From Bacteroides sp. (GTDB taxonomy: Bacteria; Bacteroidota; Bacteroidia; Bacteroidales; Muribaculaceae): a stretch of 38,600 nt of DNA. The stretch is taken from NCBI GenBank assembly GCA_014802535.1, contig JAAVCC010000007.1, positions 28,798 to 67,397 on the forward strand, in the 5' to 3' direction. Below the pieces are notes generated by a model. It ran no database searches. It had not been told where the DNA came from and saw only the letters and a program-made list of their open reading frames with translations. The translations under genes and the position numbers were made by a program. Positions 16,830 to 24,930 of this stretch are shown here, in pieces; the stretch's first letter is position 1, and each line of letters starts with the position of its first letter.

Positions 16830-17339
16830 ATGGAAACAGTATATTTCAAAGGCAATCCTTGCCACATTTCAGGACATGTTCCTGCAGTCGGTGATAAAGC
16901 ACCCGATTTCAAACTCGTCAGCCCCACTCTTCAAGAGATAAAACCTGACGATTTCAAAGGCAAACGAATTGTTTTAAATGTATTCCCAAGTCTTGACACT
17001 GCCGTTTGCGCAATGTCAGTTCGTCGATTCAACCAAGAAGCAGCCGGACTCAAAAACACAGTAGTTGTTTGCGTGTCTATGGACCTTCCCTTTGCAGCAG
17101 GTCGTTTCTGCTCGGCTGAAGGCATCAATGACGTAGTTGTCGGTTCAGCATTCCGTTCACCCGATTTTATTCGCAACTATGGTTTGCAACTTGTTGACGG
17201 TCCCCTCGAAGGACTTCTCACCCGTGCAGTCCTCATCATTGACGAAAATCGCAACATCATCTACCGTGACATTGTTGACGAAATCACCCACGAGCCCGAT
17301 TACGAAGGCGCAGTCGATGTACTCAAAGCTATCAAGTAA
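16830..17339 (+). CDS. tpx: Thiol peroxidase (atypical 2-Cys peroxiredoxin)
   Basis: Tpx detoxifies peroxides with electrons from thioredoxin. The 169-residue thioredoxin-fold protein has peroxidatic Cys60 in SLDTAVC and resolving Cys94 in RFCSAEG, spaced as in E. coli Tpx (61 and 95). The N-terminal KGNPCHISGHVPAVGDKAPDF and the LTRAVLIID strand are typical. It begins 146 nt after rubrerythrin, beyond the terminator, and is followed after 42 nt by the DUF4332 gene, likely in the same transcript. No clean -33/-7 pair was found upstream. Confidence 0.96.
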   Translation: METVYFKGNPCHISGHVPAVGDKAPDFKLVSPTLQEIKPDDFKGKRIVLNVFPSLDTAVCAMSVRRFNQEAAGLKNTVVVCVSMDLPFAAGRFCSAEGINDVVVGSAFRSPDFIRNYGLQLVDGPLEGLLTRAVLIIDENRNIIYRDIVDEITHEPDYEGAVDVLKAIK

Positions 17340-17381
17340 ACACTATTTCAATTATATTATTAATCTCAAAAAATCATTGCC

Positions 17382-17789
17382 ATGATTTACAAAGTCATTG
17401 ATATTGAGGGAGTAGGCCCCGCTTATGCCGAAAAACTCAATGCCGCCGGCATCGAATCGGCTAAACAGTATCTCGAAATCGCCGCCACACCTAAAGGTCG
17501 TCAACAAATAGCCGACCAGACAGGTATCAGTCCGGCTCTCATTCTCAAATGGGCAAACCATTGCGATCTTTACCGCGTTAAAGGAATCGGACCTCAATTT
17601 GCCGAACTTCTCGAAGCCTCGGGCGTTGACACAGTCAAAGAATTGCGTCACCGCAAACCCGAGAATCTTGCCGAAACAATGGTTAAGGTTAACGAGCAAA
17701 AGAAACTCGTTCGCCGTGTTCCGACAGCCGGTGAACTACGTCGAATGATCGACCAGGCAGCCACTCTACCCCCTGTCATGACCTACTAA
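17382..17789 (+). CDS. DUF4332 (helix-hairpin-helix-like) protein
   Basis: This 135-residue cytoplasmic protein carries two helix-hairpin-helix-like modules: IEGVGPAYAEKLNAAGI (residues 8-24) and VKGIGPQFAELLEASGV (about 65-81). This is the DUF4332 pattern. Such GxGP hairpins often bind DNA non-specifically, but no catalytic domain is attached and the function is unknown. It is 42 nt downstream of tpx and ends just before a strong terminator, so it probably shares the tpx transcript. Confidence 0.82.
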   Translation: MIYKVIDIEGVGPAYAEKLNAAGIESAKQYLEIAATPKGRQQIADQTGISPALILKWANHCDLYRVKGIGPQFAELLEASGVDTVKELRHRKPENLAETMVKVNEQKKLVRRVPTAGELRRMIDQAATLPPVMTY

Positions 17790-17813
17790 ACGATTCGCAA
17801 TCAAATCATATAT

Positions 17814-17843
17814 AAAAGCTATGCTTCGGCATAGCTTTTTTTT
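17814..17843 (+). terminator. Rho-independent terminator of the tpx-DUF4332 unit
   Basis: AAGCTATGC (17816-17824), a TTCG tetraloop and GCATAGCTT (17829-17837) are followed by a T tract to 17843. This is a strong canonical terminator. Confidence 0.93.
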
Positions 17844-17907
17844 GTATCCAATATCACTGTCGATAAATTTTTTCGGAGATTTCTCCCAATGATATTTGAT
17901 TTTTTTA

Positions 17908-17915
17908 TACCTTTG
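17908..17915 (+). promoter_or_regulatory. -7 element for the DUF1846 gene
   Basis: TACCTTTG matches TAnnTTTG and lies 32 nt before the ATG at 17947. No good -33 TTTG is seen at the usual 19-21 nt spacing, so this is a moderate prediction. Confidence 0.55.
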
Positions 17916-17946
17916 TATCCCGTATTAATGACATTTTACAATCAAA

Positions 17947-19428
17947 ATGAAATACGGATTTGACAACGACAAGTATCTGAAAATTCAATCAGAACACATC
18001 AAGGAGCGCATCGCTCAGTTTGGTAATAAACTCTACCTCGAACTCGGCGGAAAGCTGTTTGACGACCACCACGCAAGCCGCGTGCTTCCCGGTTTCCAAC
18101 CCGACAGCAAGCTCCGCATGTTGAGCCAATTAAAAGACCACGCCGAAATCGTCATAGTTATCAGCGCACTTGACATCGAGAAAAACAAAGTGCGCCAAGA
18201 CCTCGGCATCACCTATGACATGGACGTTTTGCGACTTCGCGAAGAATTCATGAAACGAGGCTTCCTTGTCAGCTCGGTTGTCATAACCCACTACAACGGT
18301 CAAATCAGTGCTGATGCCTTTCGCCAGCGTCTCGAACGCATGGACATCACCACCTACTACCACTACACCATCGAGGGCTACCCCACCAACGTAAACCTCA
18401 TCGCCTCTGACAAAGGCTTTGGGCATAACGACTATATCGAAACCTCACGTCCGCTGGTTATTGTCACCGCCCCCGGACCCGGCAGCGGTAAAATGGCAGT
18501 TTGCCTTAGCCAGCTCTACAACGAACACAAACGCGGAATCGAAGCCGGATATGCCAAATTTGAGACATTCCCTGTTTGGAGTCTGCCGCTGAAACACCCC
18601 GTAAACATCGCCTACGAAGCTGCCACCGCCGACCTCAACGACGTCAACATGATTGACCCGTTCCACCTTGAAGCATACGGTAAAACTGCCATCAACTACA
18701 ACCGCGACATTGAGATTTTCCCTGTACTCAACGCCCTGTTTGAAGGCATTTACGGCACCAATCCATACAAGTCACCAACCGACATGGGCGTCAACATGGT
18801 TGGGTTCTGCATCAATGACGACGAAGTTTGCTGCGACGCTTCTAAAAACGAAATCATCCGTCGCTACTACACTGCGCTCAACGCTCTCGCCCAGGGCGAA
18901 GGCAACGACAGCGAGGTTAATAAAATCTCACTCCTTTTCAAACAAGCTCACATTGACCCAAGCTACCGTCGAACAATACCGGCTGCACAAGAACGAGCAA
19001 AAGAATCAGGCAAAAACTGTTCGGCTATCGAACTCGCCGACGGCACAATCATAACAGCCGAGTCGGGCGATCTGCTTGGACCGAGTGCAGCATTGATTCT
19101 CAATGCCACCAAACATCTTGCCGGAATAGACCATAGCGTAAAATTGATTCCCCAGGCCATGATTGAGCCAATCCAACACACTAAAACAAACTATCTACGC
19201 AGTCTCAATCCCCGACTCCACACCGATGAAGTCATCGTTGCCCTGTCGGTATTGAGTACTCACGACGAGAACTGCCGACGCGCTCTCGAAAAGCTTCCCG
19301 AGCTATATGGCTGCCAGATGCACTCAACAGTTATGCTGGGCGAAGTTGACCGTAAAATTTTCAAAAAGCTTGGCGTCGGTCTAACCTGCGACCCCAAGAG
19401 CAAAAAAGCAACTCGTCAATCAATTTAA
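17947..19428 (+). CDS. DUF1846 family protein
   Basis: This 493-residue protein belongs to the DUF1846 (UPF0371) family, of about this length throughout bacteria. Recognisable stretches are MKYGFDNDKYLKIQSEHIKE at the N-terminus, LYLELGGKLFDDHHASRVLP (about 28-47), a P-loop-like GPGSGKMA (about 176-183) and the C-terminal PRLHTDEVIVALSVLSTHDE. Structures of the family have been solved but its biochemical role is not established as far as I know. It is followed after 10 nt by the TSCPD gene, forming a two-gene unit after its own promoter. Confidence 0.88.
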   Translation: MKYGFDNDKYLKIQSEHIKERIAQFGNKLYLELGGKLFDDHHASRVLPGFQPDSKLRMLSQLKDHAEIVIVISALDIEKNKVRQDLGITYDMDVLRLREEFMKRGFLVSSVVITHYNGQISADAFRQRLERMDITTYYHYTIEGYPTNVNLIASDKGFGHNDYIETSRPLVIVTAPGPGSGKMAVCLSQLYNEHKRGIEAGYAKFETFPVWSLPLKHPVNIAYEAATADLNDVNMIDPFHLEAYGKTAINYNRDIEIFPVLNALFEGIYGTNPYKSPTDMGVNMVGFCINDDEVCCDASKNEIIRRYYTALNALAQGEGNDSEVNKISLLFKQAHIDPSYRRTIPAAQERAKESGKNCSAIELADGTIITAESGDLLGPSAALILNATKHLAGIDHSVKLIPQAMIEPIQHTKTNYLRSLNPRLHTDEVIVALSVLSTHDENCRRALEKLPELYGCQMHSTVMLGEVDRKIFKKLGVGLTCDPKSKKATRQSI

Positions 19429-19438
19429 CCGGAGCCAT

Positions 19439-19687
19439 ATGAAAACTATCACATATAACACTGAAGGAACTTGCAGTAAACAAATTCAATTGAATATCGC
19501 CGATGACGGCACTATTGAATCGGTTGACTTTCTCGGAGGCTGCCACGGCAATCTTCAAGGAATAGCCGCTCTCGTCAAAGGTCGTCATCCCGATGAAGTC
19601 ATCGCTACACTTAAAGGCATTCGCTGTCGCGACAAGTCAACATCTTGTCCCGACCAACTCGCTAAAGCTCTTGAGCAAGCAAAGTAA
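19439..19687 (+). CDS. TSCPD domain protein (TIGR03905-like)
   Basis: This 82-residue protein contains a single TSCPD domain, the small Cys-containing module also found at the C-terminus of some ribonucleotide reductases. The cysteines are in GTCSKQI, GGCHGNLQG, GIRCRDK and TSCPDQL, the last giving the family its name. Stand-alone members about this size are common in anaerobes; function is unknown. It lies 10 nt after the DUF1846 gene and ends 19 nt before the convergent dnaX stop, with no clear terminator between. Confidence 0.85.
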   Translation: MKTITYNTEGTCSKQIQLNIADDGTIESVDFLGGCHGNLQGIAALVKGRHPDEVIATLKGIRCRDKSTSCPDQLAKALEQAK

Positions 19688-19706
19688 ATAAGTGTAGCAG
19701 ATATGC

Positions 19707-21458
19707 CTAAAGTGTTAACTTGAAAGTTGACACCAGTTTCCTCACATTCTCATTTTCTTCAATCAGTTTTTCAAGGACCTCCCGTTCATTCCATGTGCGG
19801 GGCGATCCTATCCCCTGATTTTCTTCAACCGTCATACTCCAAAAATCGTTTTTCAGGCAATCACGCATAAATGCCTCGATTGTCGGCTTCATCGATATCA
19901 TCATATCGGTTTGAACACGGTTTTCAACAGTAATTTTAAAGCTGTCTCCCTCAACCTGCACAGGCTCAGAGGCTCTCATCGTGTTCACTAAAATATGTTC
20001 GGTCGGACGCGCATTCATAAACTTGAACCACGCATCTTTCACGTCATCAATCGAATAGACACCTCGACGCAACTCTTTATTTGCTGAGTCGGTTTTTGCT
20101 TCAGTATGTTCTTCTTCAGGCTTACGATTCAAATCGCTCAACGATGGTCCGCGACTTATGCGATGACCGGTAGTACCGCGCTGCCCGGCAGATTGCACGG
20201 ATGGTGGCGGAACCGGTCTTCTGACCTGCGGAGGCGGTGGTGGAGTCGTAGTCACGACCGTTTGCCCCGCAGGTTTAGCCACGGGCTGAGCCTGTTCTGA
20301 ATTTCCCGATAGTGCGGCAACCCTCTTCAATTGCCCCTCCCCGCCGCTAATAGAGTTTTGGGAGGGGCTTAGTAGTTGGCACAGTTTTATGAGCAAGAGC
20401 TCTACAAAAAAAGTCTTGTTTGACGACTGTCTATAATTCAAGTCAGCCTCATTACACAGACTCATAGCCTGATAATAAAAATCGGCTTTCAATCGGCGTG
20501 ACTGTTCTTTCATTGCAGTCAGTGTTGCCTCGTCAACCTCAAGCATCGAGGCTGTCGAGTCATTGATTGCCAACATCAGGTCTCTCAAATAAGACCCGAT
20601 TCCATTTATAAAAAACTGAGAGTCAAAGCCTCGGTCTCTGACTTCTTTATAGATAGTCAGAGCGGCAGGAACATCTTCTTTTTCAAATGCTTCAAAAAGA
20701 CGGTGATAATATGACGCATCAAGAACATTCAGGCTCTCGATAGCACTTTGATACGTTATGTTTCCACGCGATGAAGCAGCTACCTGGTCAAAAATAGATA
20801 AAGCGTCTCGCATCGCTCCATCGGCTTTCGATGCAATAACAGCCAAAGCCGAACGTTCGGCAGTATATCCCTCTTGTTCAGCTACGTAACTAAGATGATC
20901 AACCATATCATTAATCGTGATTCGGTTGAAATCGTAAATTTGGCAACGTGACAAGATAGTCGGTAAAATTTTATGCTTTTCAGTGGTCGCCAATATAAAA
21001 ATCACGTAACTTGGCGGCTCTTCGAGCGTCTTCAAAAACGCATTGAACGCCGACGACGAAAGCATGTGAACCTCATCGATTATAAACACGCGATATTTTC
21101 CGTCGGTCGGCAAAACCTGTACCTGATCGATGAGCGATCTGATATCTTCGACACCATTATTTGATGCGGCATCGAGTTCGACAATATTCAGCGAACGGTT
21201 TTCATTAAACGAGCGACACGAATCGCACTCGTTACATGGATTACCGTCGGCAGTCGGATTGGTACAGTTGATGGTCTTGGCAAAAATTCGCGCACAGCTC
21301 GTTTTTCCAACACCTCGCGACCCGCAAAACAGATAGGCGTGAGCCAGACGGTTGGTCGCAATTGAGTTGCGCAGTGTTGCCGTCAGAGCCTTCTGACCAA
21401 CCACCGACGAGAACGTCGATGGACGATATTTACGGGCTGATACCTGATAATTTTCCAT
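19707..21458 (-). CDS. dnaX: DNA polymerase III subunit gamma/tau
   Basis: DnaX is the AAA+ motor of the clamp loader. The 583-residue protein has Walker A GSRGVGKT (46-53), zinc-binding Cys65, Cys75, Cys78 and Cys81, Walker B FIIDEVHML, and the sensor/arginine-finger region ILSRCQIYDF. Domain III follows to about residue 370. A Pro/Gln/Val-rich linker (about 395-430, including PPPPPQVRRPVPPP) connects to a C-terminal tau-like domain. I saw no obvious slippery sequence for making gamma. It is last in a closely spaced run from the S1/P1 nuclease gene, 23 nt after the kinase-like gene. Confidence 0.96.
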   Translation of the reverse strand: MENYQVSARKYRPSTFSSVVGQKALTATLRNSIATNRLAHAYLFCGSRGVGKTSCARIFAKTINCTNPTADGNPCNECDSCRSFNENRSLNIVELDAASNNGVEDIRSLIDQVQVLPTDGKYRVFIIDEVHMLSSSAFNAFLKTLEEPPSYVIFILATTEKHKILPTILSRCQIYDFNRITINDMVDHLSYVAEQEGYTAERSALAVIASKADGAMRDALSIFDQVAASSRGNITYQSAIESLNVLDASYYHRLFEAFEKEDVPAALTIYKEVRDRGFDSQFFINGIGSYLRDLMLAINDSTASMLEVDEATLTAMKEQSRRLKADFYYQAMSLCNEADLNYRQSSNKTFFVELLLIKLCQLLSPSQNSISGGEGQLKRVAALSGNSEQAQPVAKPAGQTVVTTTPPPPPQVRRPVPPPSVQSAGQRGTTGHRISRGPSLSDLNRKPEEEHTEAKTDSANKELRRGVYSIDDVKDAWFKFMNARPTEHILVNTMRASEPVQVEGDSFKITVENRVQTDMMISMKPTIEAFMRDCLKNDFWSMTVEENQGIGSPRTWNEREVLEKLIEENENVRKLVSTFKLTL

Positions 21459-21481
21459 CTATTTTGTTTTACCTTTCTTTT

Positions 21482-22156
21482 TTAATATTGAAAACCTTTA
21501 CCGTAAGGATCAATGCCGAAACGGCGACGGATATATTCTGCCACCACATGCACAGCATCCTCGGCAGGAAGGCGTGACGAGTCAAAACACAAATCGTAGC
21601 TCGACGAGTCGCCCCACCGTTTATCGGTATAGAAATTATAGAAATTAGAGCGCAATTTATTGATTTTATGCAGTTTTGTACGAGCAGCCGTTTCATCATG
21701 ACAGTCACCGCGTTTCATGATGCGTTTGACACACTCATCTTCAGGCGCCGACACGAACAAATGAACAGCCCGCGGATGATCGCGCAAAACATAATCTGCC
21801 GTTCTACCAACAATTACACATGAACCCGTCGATGCAAGCCGGCGCATAACGTCGCTCTGAGTATTATAAATCGAATCATCGCTGATTGAGGTCGATCCGC
21901 CATACATAACGCCGGGATTCATACCCATATTGAATGGGAAAATACCACTCAAAAACGAAGGAGCTTTCTCATCACTGTTCTCAAAAAACTCAGTCGCCAA
22001 TCCCGCCTGTCGCGCTGCCTCGACAAGTAGTTCTTTGTCATAATACGCTATGCCGAAAGCACGCGCAAGCGCCTTGCCAAGTTCGCGCCCGCCACTGCCA
22101 AACTGACGTCCGATTGTGATTGCAAAACTGTCGTTTTCTGGTAATAGCTTCTCCAT
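21482..22156 (-). CDS. Cytidylate kinase-like family protein
   Basis: This 224-residue cytoplasmic protein has a P-loop variant near the N-terminus (TIGRQFGSGGRELGKALA, about residues 14-31) and the phrases YYDKELLVEAARQAG and CVIVGRTADYVL. These match the AAA_33/Cytidylate_kin2 family of cytidylate kinase-like proteins rather than classical Cmk. The nucleotide specificity of the family is not well established. It lies between the GH9 gene (21 nt) and dnaX (23 nt) in the same transcript. Confidence 0.88.
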   Translation of the reverse strand: MEKLLPENDSFAITIGRQFGSGGRELGKALARAFGIAYYDKELLVEAARQAGLATEFFENSDEKAPSFLSGIFPFNMGMNPGVMYGGSTSISDDSIYNTQSDVMRRLASTGSCVIVGRTADYVLRDHPRAVHLFVSAPEDECVKRIMKRGDCHDETAARTKLHKINKLRSNFYNFYTDKRWGDSSSYDLCFDSSRLPAEDAVHVVAEYIRRRFGIDPYGKGFQY

Positions 22157-22177
22157 TTCTAAATCTCCTTATATCTT

Positions 22178-23965
22178 TTATTTATTATTCTTACCCGCAA
22201 GTTTGCCGAGGAAATAAGTCATTGATGCAGTGCCATCCATTGTAGGCTCGTTTGACGAATAGTCGTGATAATCGTCATGATAAACCACAACCGAATTCTG
22301 GTATGGCGCAAACATATCTTCACGTTCAAGATGAACTCCTCTCAGCGAGTTGAAAATATTGGCATAAACGGGTCCGTCAACCAATCCGCCCTTCAAGTCG
22401 ATATTCATCTGCTTGTGTAACGGCGAATGTGGATCTTCGGGATAACCGCCAGATTCAGGCATTCCGATAATCATCGACTGACCCCAAGGATTAAGACCGA
22501 ACAGCCAGTCACGGGCAGCAGTTTCGAGGTCAAGATATGAATTGTCGCCGGTCAACTCGCGATAGAGCATCGCCTGAGTCACCAACGCTACTGTCAAGTT
22601 GTTTGAACACCAGATAAACGGTACACCGACCATAAACACATTATTTTGTCCGCGTTCTTTAACTCGTTCAAGACCGCTTCTGAGGTTGCGGATAAACTCA
22701 TCACTAACCTTCTTTTCGCTATCCTGAGCCAAAAGAGCGTGACCGATATTGATAAACGGATACCACTGATAGTGGTGAGCCGAATCAGCGCCCATCCAAG
22801 GAGTTACAGGTTCCATACGTCCATAGTCGATTGCATCTTGACGGAATTTTTTGTCGCCTGTTGCATGATAACGCTTAACCGCTGCCAACTCCATATCGTC
22901 AACCCAGTTATCTTCCTCATAATAATAAGGAGATATACACGGCGCGGTTTGGCACGCGCCGGGATTAGCCTTTGCAACCTCATAAGCCACGCCGGCACGT
23001 CGTTCAAGTTCTGCTGCAAAAGCAGGGTCAATTGAGCGGAATACTTCTGCTCCGGTTGAGAACGACGAACTGAACTTACCAACCGACGAAGCCAAACCTT
23101 TGCTATCATTAAAGTTACCTTCGAGACCATAAGGTTTACCCGAGCATGGATAAACAGGGCGATCCATACCGGCACCCCAGCCATAATCTACATTATCTTT
23201 AGCCGGATTTCCGCCGAAACGGTGGTCACGGTCATCAGCTATCTGATTGAGATACAGAGTATCAGACGGATTCATTTTAATCATCCATTCAAGTCCCCAG
23301 CGAGCTTCGTCGAGAATGTCAGGCACACCGTTTTTACCGGGTAAACCGGCTGCATCATAATTATCAGCCCAAACACCGGGATTTTGCTGATAGGCAAACA
23401 ACATCTGGAAAACAGCATTTGCCGAGGTAGTCAAATATTGCAGATAGTCGGATGCGTCGTGCCAGCCTCCGGTCACATCAACATGCTTTCCATCATCAGC
23501 TCCACTCAAAACCAAACGTCCGTCATGAGTGTGACACTTCTCACCCAAAACCGGATTGAATCCACATCGCTGTTGGCGCATGTAGAACAGCGGCACCTCA
23601 TTTGCACCGGCATATACATCATCACCGATGCCAAATTCGGGCGATTCAGTTCCACCACCTTTCACAACATAGCGTCCGGGAGTTTTCAATGATGAAAAAT
23701 CTACCGTATAACAAGCACCCATCGGTTCCCATGCAGCAGCTTCCGAAACCTTGTCGGGCAAAATCTTTTTCCCGGTCTTGACATTGACAATCGCGATATC
23801 TTTCAAATTAGAAGCAGTTCCCTCGGGGATCATCACGACTGCCTTTTTCATGTCGTCAGTCAAATAACCCATGCGGTTAACACGAATAGCAGTGTCGGCA
23901 TGTGATACAAGCGACCCGGTAAACATCAATACGGCTACTGCCGTTGCGGTAAATTTTTTCATCAA
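22178..23965 (-). CDS. Glycoside hydrolase family 9 protein (endoglucanase-like)
   Basis: This exported 595-residue enzyme has a signal peptide ending near SHAD (21-24), an N-terminal immunoglobulin-like CelD_N domain (about 25-112) and a GH9 alpha-barrel catalytic domain. The nucleophile-activating aspartates are in GGWHDASDY (Asp170 and Asp173), and the general acid is Glu573 in SSNEPTMDGTAS. FGLNPWGQSMIIGMPE and HSPLHKQM correspond to the substrate-binding segments. GH9 enzymes cleave beta-1,4-glucans or act as exo-glucosidases and glucosaminidases; the exact substrate is not readable. No PUL genes (SusC/SusD pair) are adjacent. It lies 11 nt downstream of the nuclease gene. Confidence 0.93.
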   Translation of the reverse strand: MMKKFTATAVAVLMFTGSLVSHADTAIRVNRMGYLTDDMKKAVVMIPEGTASNLKDIAIVNVKTGKKILPDKVSEAAAWEPMGACYTVDFSSLKTPGRYVVKGGGTESPEFGIGDDVYAGANEVPLFYMRQQRCGFNPVLGEKCHTHDGRLVLSGADDGKHVDVTGGWHDASDYLQYLTTSANAVFQMLFAYQQNPGVWADNYDAAGLPGKNGVPDILDEARWGLEWMIKMNPSDTLYLNQIADDRDHRFGGNPAKDNVDYGWGAGMDRPVYPCSGKPYGLEGNFNDSKGLASSVGKFSSSFSTGAEVFRSIDPAFAAELERRAGVAYEVAKANPGACQTAPCISPYYYEEDNWVDDMELAAVKRYHATGDKKFRQDAIDYGRMEPVTPWMGADSAHHYQWYPFINIGHALLAQDSEKKVSDEFIRNLRSGLERVKERGQNNVFMVGVPFIWCSNNLTVALVTQAMLYRELTGDNSYLDLETAARDWLFGLNPWGQSMIIGMPESGGYPEDPHSPLHKQMNIDLKGGLVDGPVYANIFNSLRGVHLEREDMFAPYQNSVVVYHDDYHDYSSNEPTMDGTASMTYFLGKLAGKNNK

Positions 23966-23976
23966 AAGTTCTGGTA

Positions 23977-24762
23977 TTATTTATTGTAATTAGAATCATA
24001 AAGTGTGTTCAGCAAATGAGCGAGTCTCAAACCGCCCACCAAAAACTGCTGTTCGATATACGGTGCCCAATAGGCAACATCATTATACGAAACCTGGCGA
24101 CCTGCCGGGAAGTAATCATATACGGCGTCGGCAAGCGATATGGTTTCTTTAGCCCAATCGTCAATCGACCCCGAAACAATAGCTTTTTCCTCTTCGGGCG
24201 AAACTCGATCAATTTGTTCTGCCCATTCAGTATAGCTCCATTTGTGAGCCGACTCAGGGAGAGCCGAGTCCCAAACCGAATGTAGATTTTGGTCACGGCC
24301 AAAATATTTTATCATCACACGGTTACCTCCCAAGTCAGTAGCATGTCCCATGTGGAGCGGCATGTGAAGATCGCCGGTCACATGAACCAGAATCTTCATT
24401 GCCAACTGTTTTTCTTCAAACGGTTGATCGGGGTTGGAAAGCACTTCAAGCATGTGCTTGATAGCCACCACCGCATCTCCTGCCGGATTGGCTTGGGCTT
24501 CTTCATAACGCTCTCCTTTATCTACATTTTTATAATGCCACGTCTTTGTGTAGGCATATTCAGGAGTGTGGCTTGCATTATCAAGCCAGTTAGCCCAATA
24601 CACCATCGAGCGACCCTCAAGGATCGAATCGACCGCCGCACGAGTGGTTTCAGTCAAATGTTGTTCAGCGATATAAGCAGTTGTATCATGCCCTTTCTGT
24701 CCCCATCCAAAAGCTGTGAGCGACATCAAGAAAAGAGCCGAAGCCAAAAGATTACGTTTCAT
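23977..24762 (-). CDS. S1/P1-type zinc nuclease, secreted
   Basis: This 261-residue protein is an S1/P1 nuclease, which cleaves single-stranded nucleic acid with three zinc ions. The signal peptide ends at AFG so that Trp (WGQKGH) becomes the N-terminal residue, which supplies zinc ligands in this family. Other ligands are in HVTGDLHMPLHMGHATDLGGN and the YAYTKTWHYKNVD region. I chose the ATG at 24762; the longer frame to 24834 would begin upstream of the -7 box at 24802. It is the first gene of a run with GH9, kinase-like gene and dnaX. A nutrient-scavenging role in the periplasm or outside the cell is likely. Confidence 0.92.
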   Translation of the reverse strand: MKRNLLASALFLMSLTAFGWGQKGHDTTAYIAEQHLTETTRAAVDSILEGRSMVYWANWLDNASHTPEYAYTKTWHYKNVDKGERYEEAQANPAGDAVVAIKHMLEVLSNPDQPFEEKQLAMKILVHVTGDLHMPLHMGHATDLGGNRVMIKYFGRDQNLHSVWDSALPESAHKWSYTEWAEQIDRVSPEEEKAIVSGSIDDWAKETISLADAVYDYFPAGRQVSYNDVAYWAPYIEQQFLVGGLRLAHLLNTLYDSNYNK

Positions 24763-24801
24763 GATTGATTTATCCAAATTATTAAAAATTATTCCTTTTG
24801 G

Positions 24802-24809
24802 CAAAGTTA
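24802..24809 (-). promoter_or_regulatory. -7 element for the S1/P1 nuclease operon
   Basis: TAACTTTG on the minus strand fits the consensus and lies 40 nt before the ATG at 24762. The expected -33 TTTG is not clear in the AT-rich stretch upstream. Confidence 0.6.
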
Positions 24810-24873
24810 ATAAATTAAAATCGTTTTTCCTCATTCTCCCCCAAAAAATATGAATTATACATTAGTTAATTAT

Positions 24874-24908
24874 AAAAAAACGATGCTCGGCAAAAATACC
24901 AAGCATCG
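24874..24908 (-). terminator. Terminator of the Rel-PgpH-fumarase unit
   Basis: A 10-bp stem with one G-U pair (24881-24890 with 24899-24908) and an 8-nt loop is followed on the minus strand by seven T (24874-24880). It lies 22 nt after the fumarase stop. T residues on the other side could make it bidirectional. Confidence 0.88.
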
Positions 24909-24930
24909 CTTTTTATTAACGATTATATTT

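Noticed and set aside
24763-24834. Longer start of the S1/P1 nuclease at 24834
   Set aside because: It lies upstream of the -7 box and would bury the signal peptide inside the protein.
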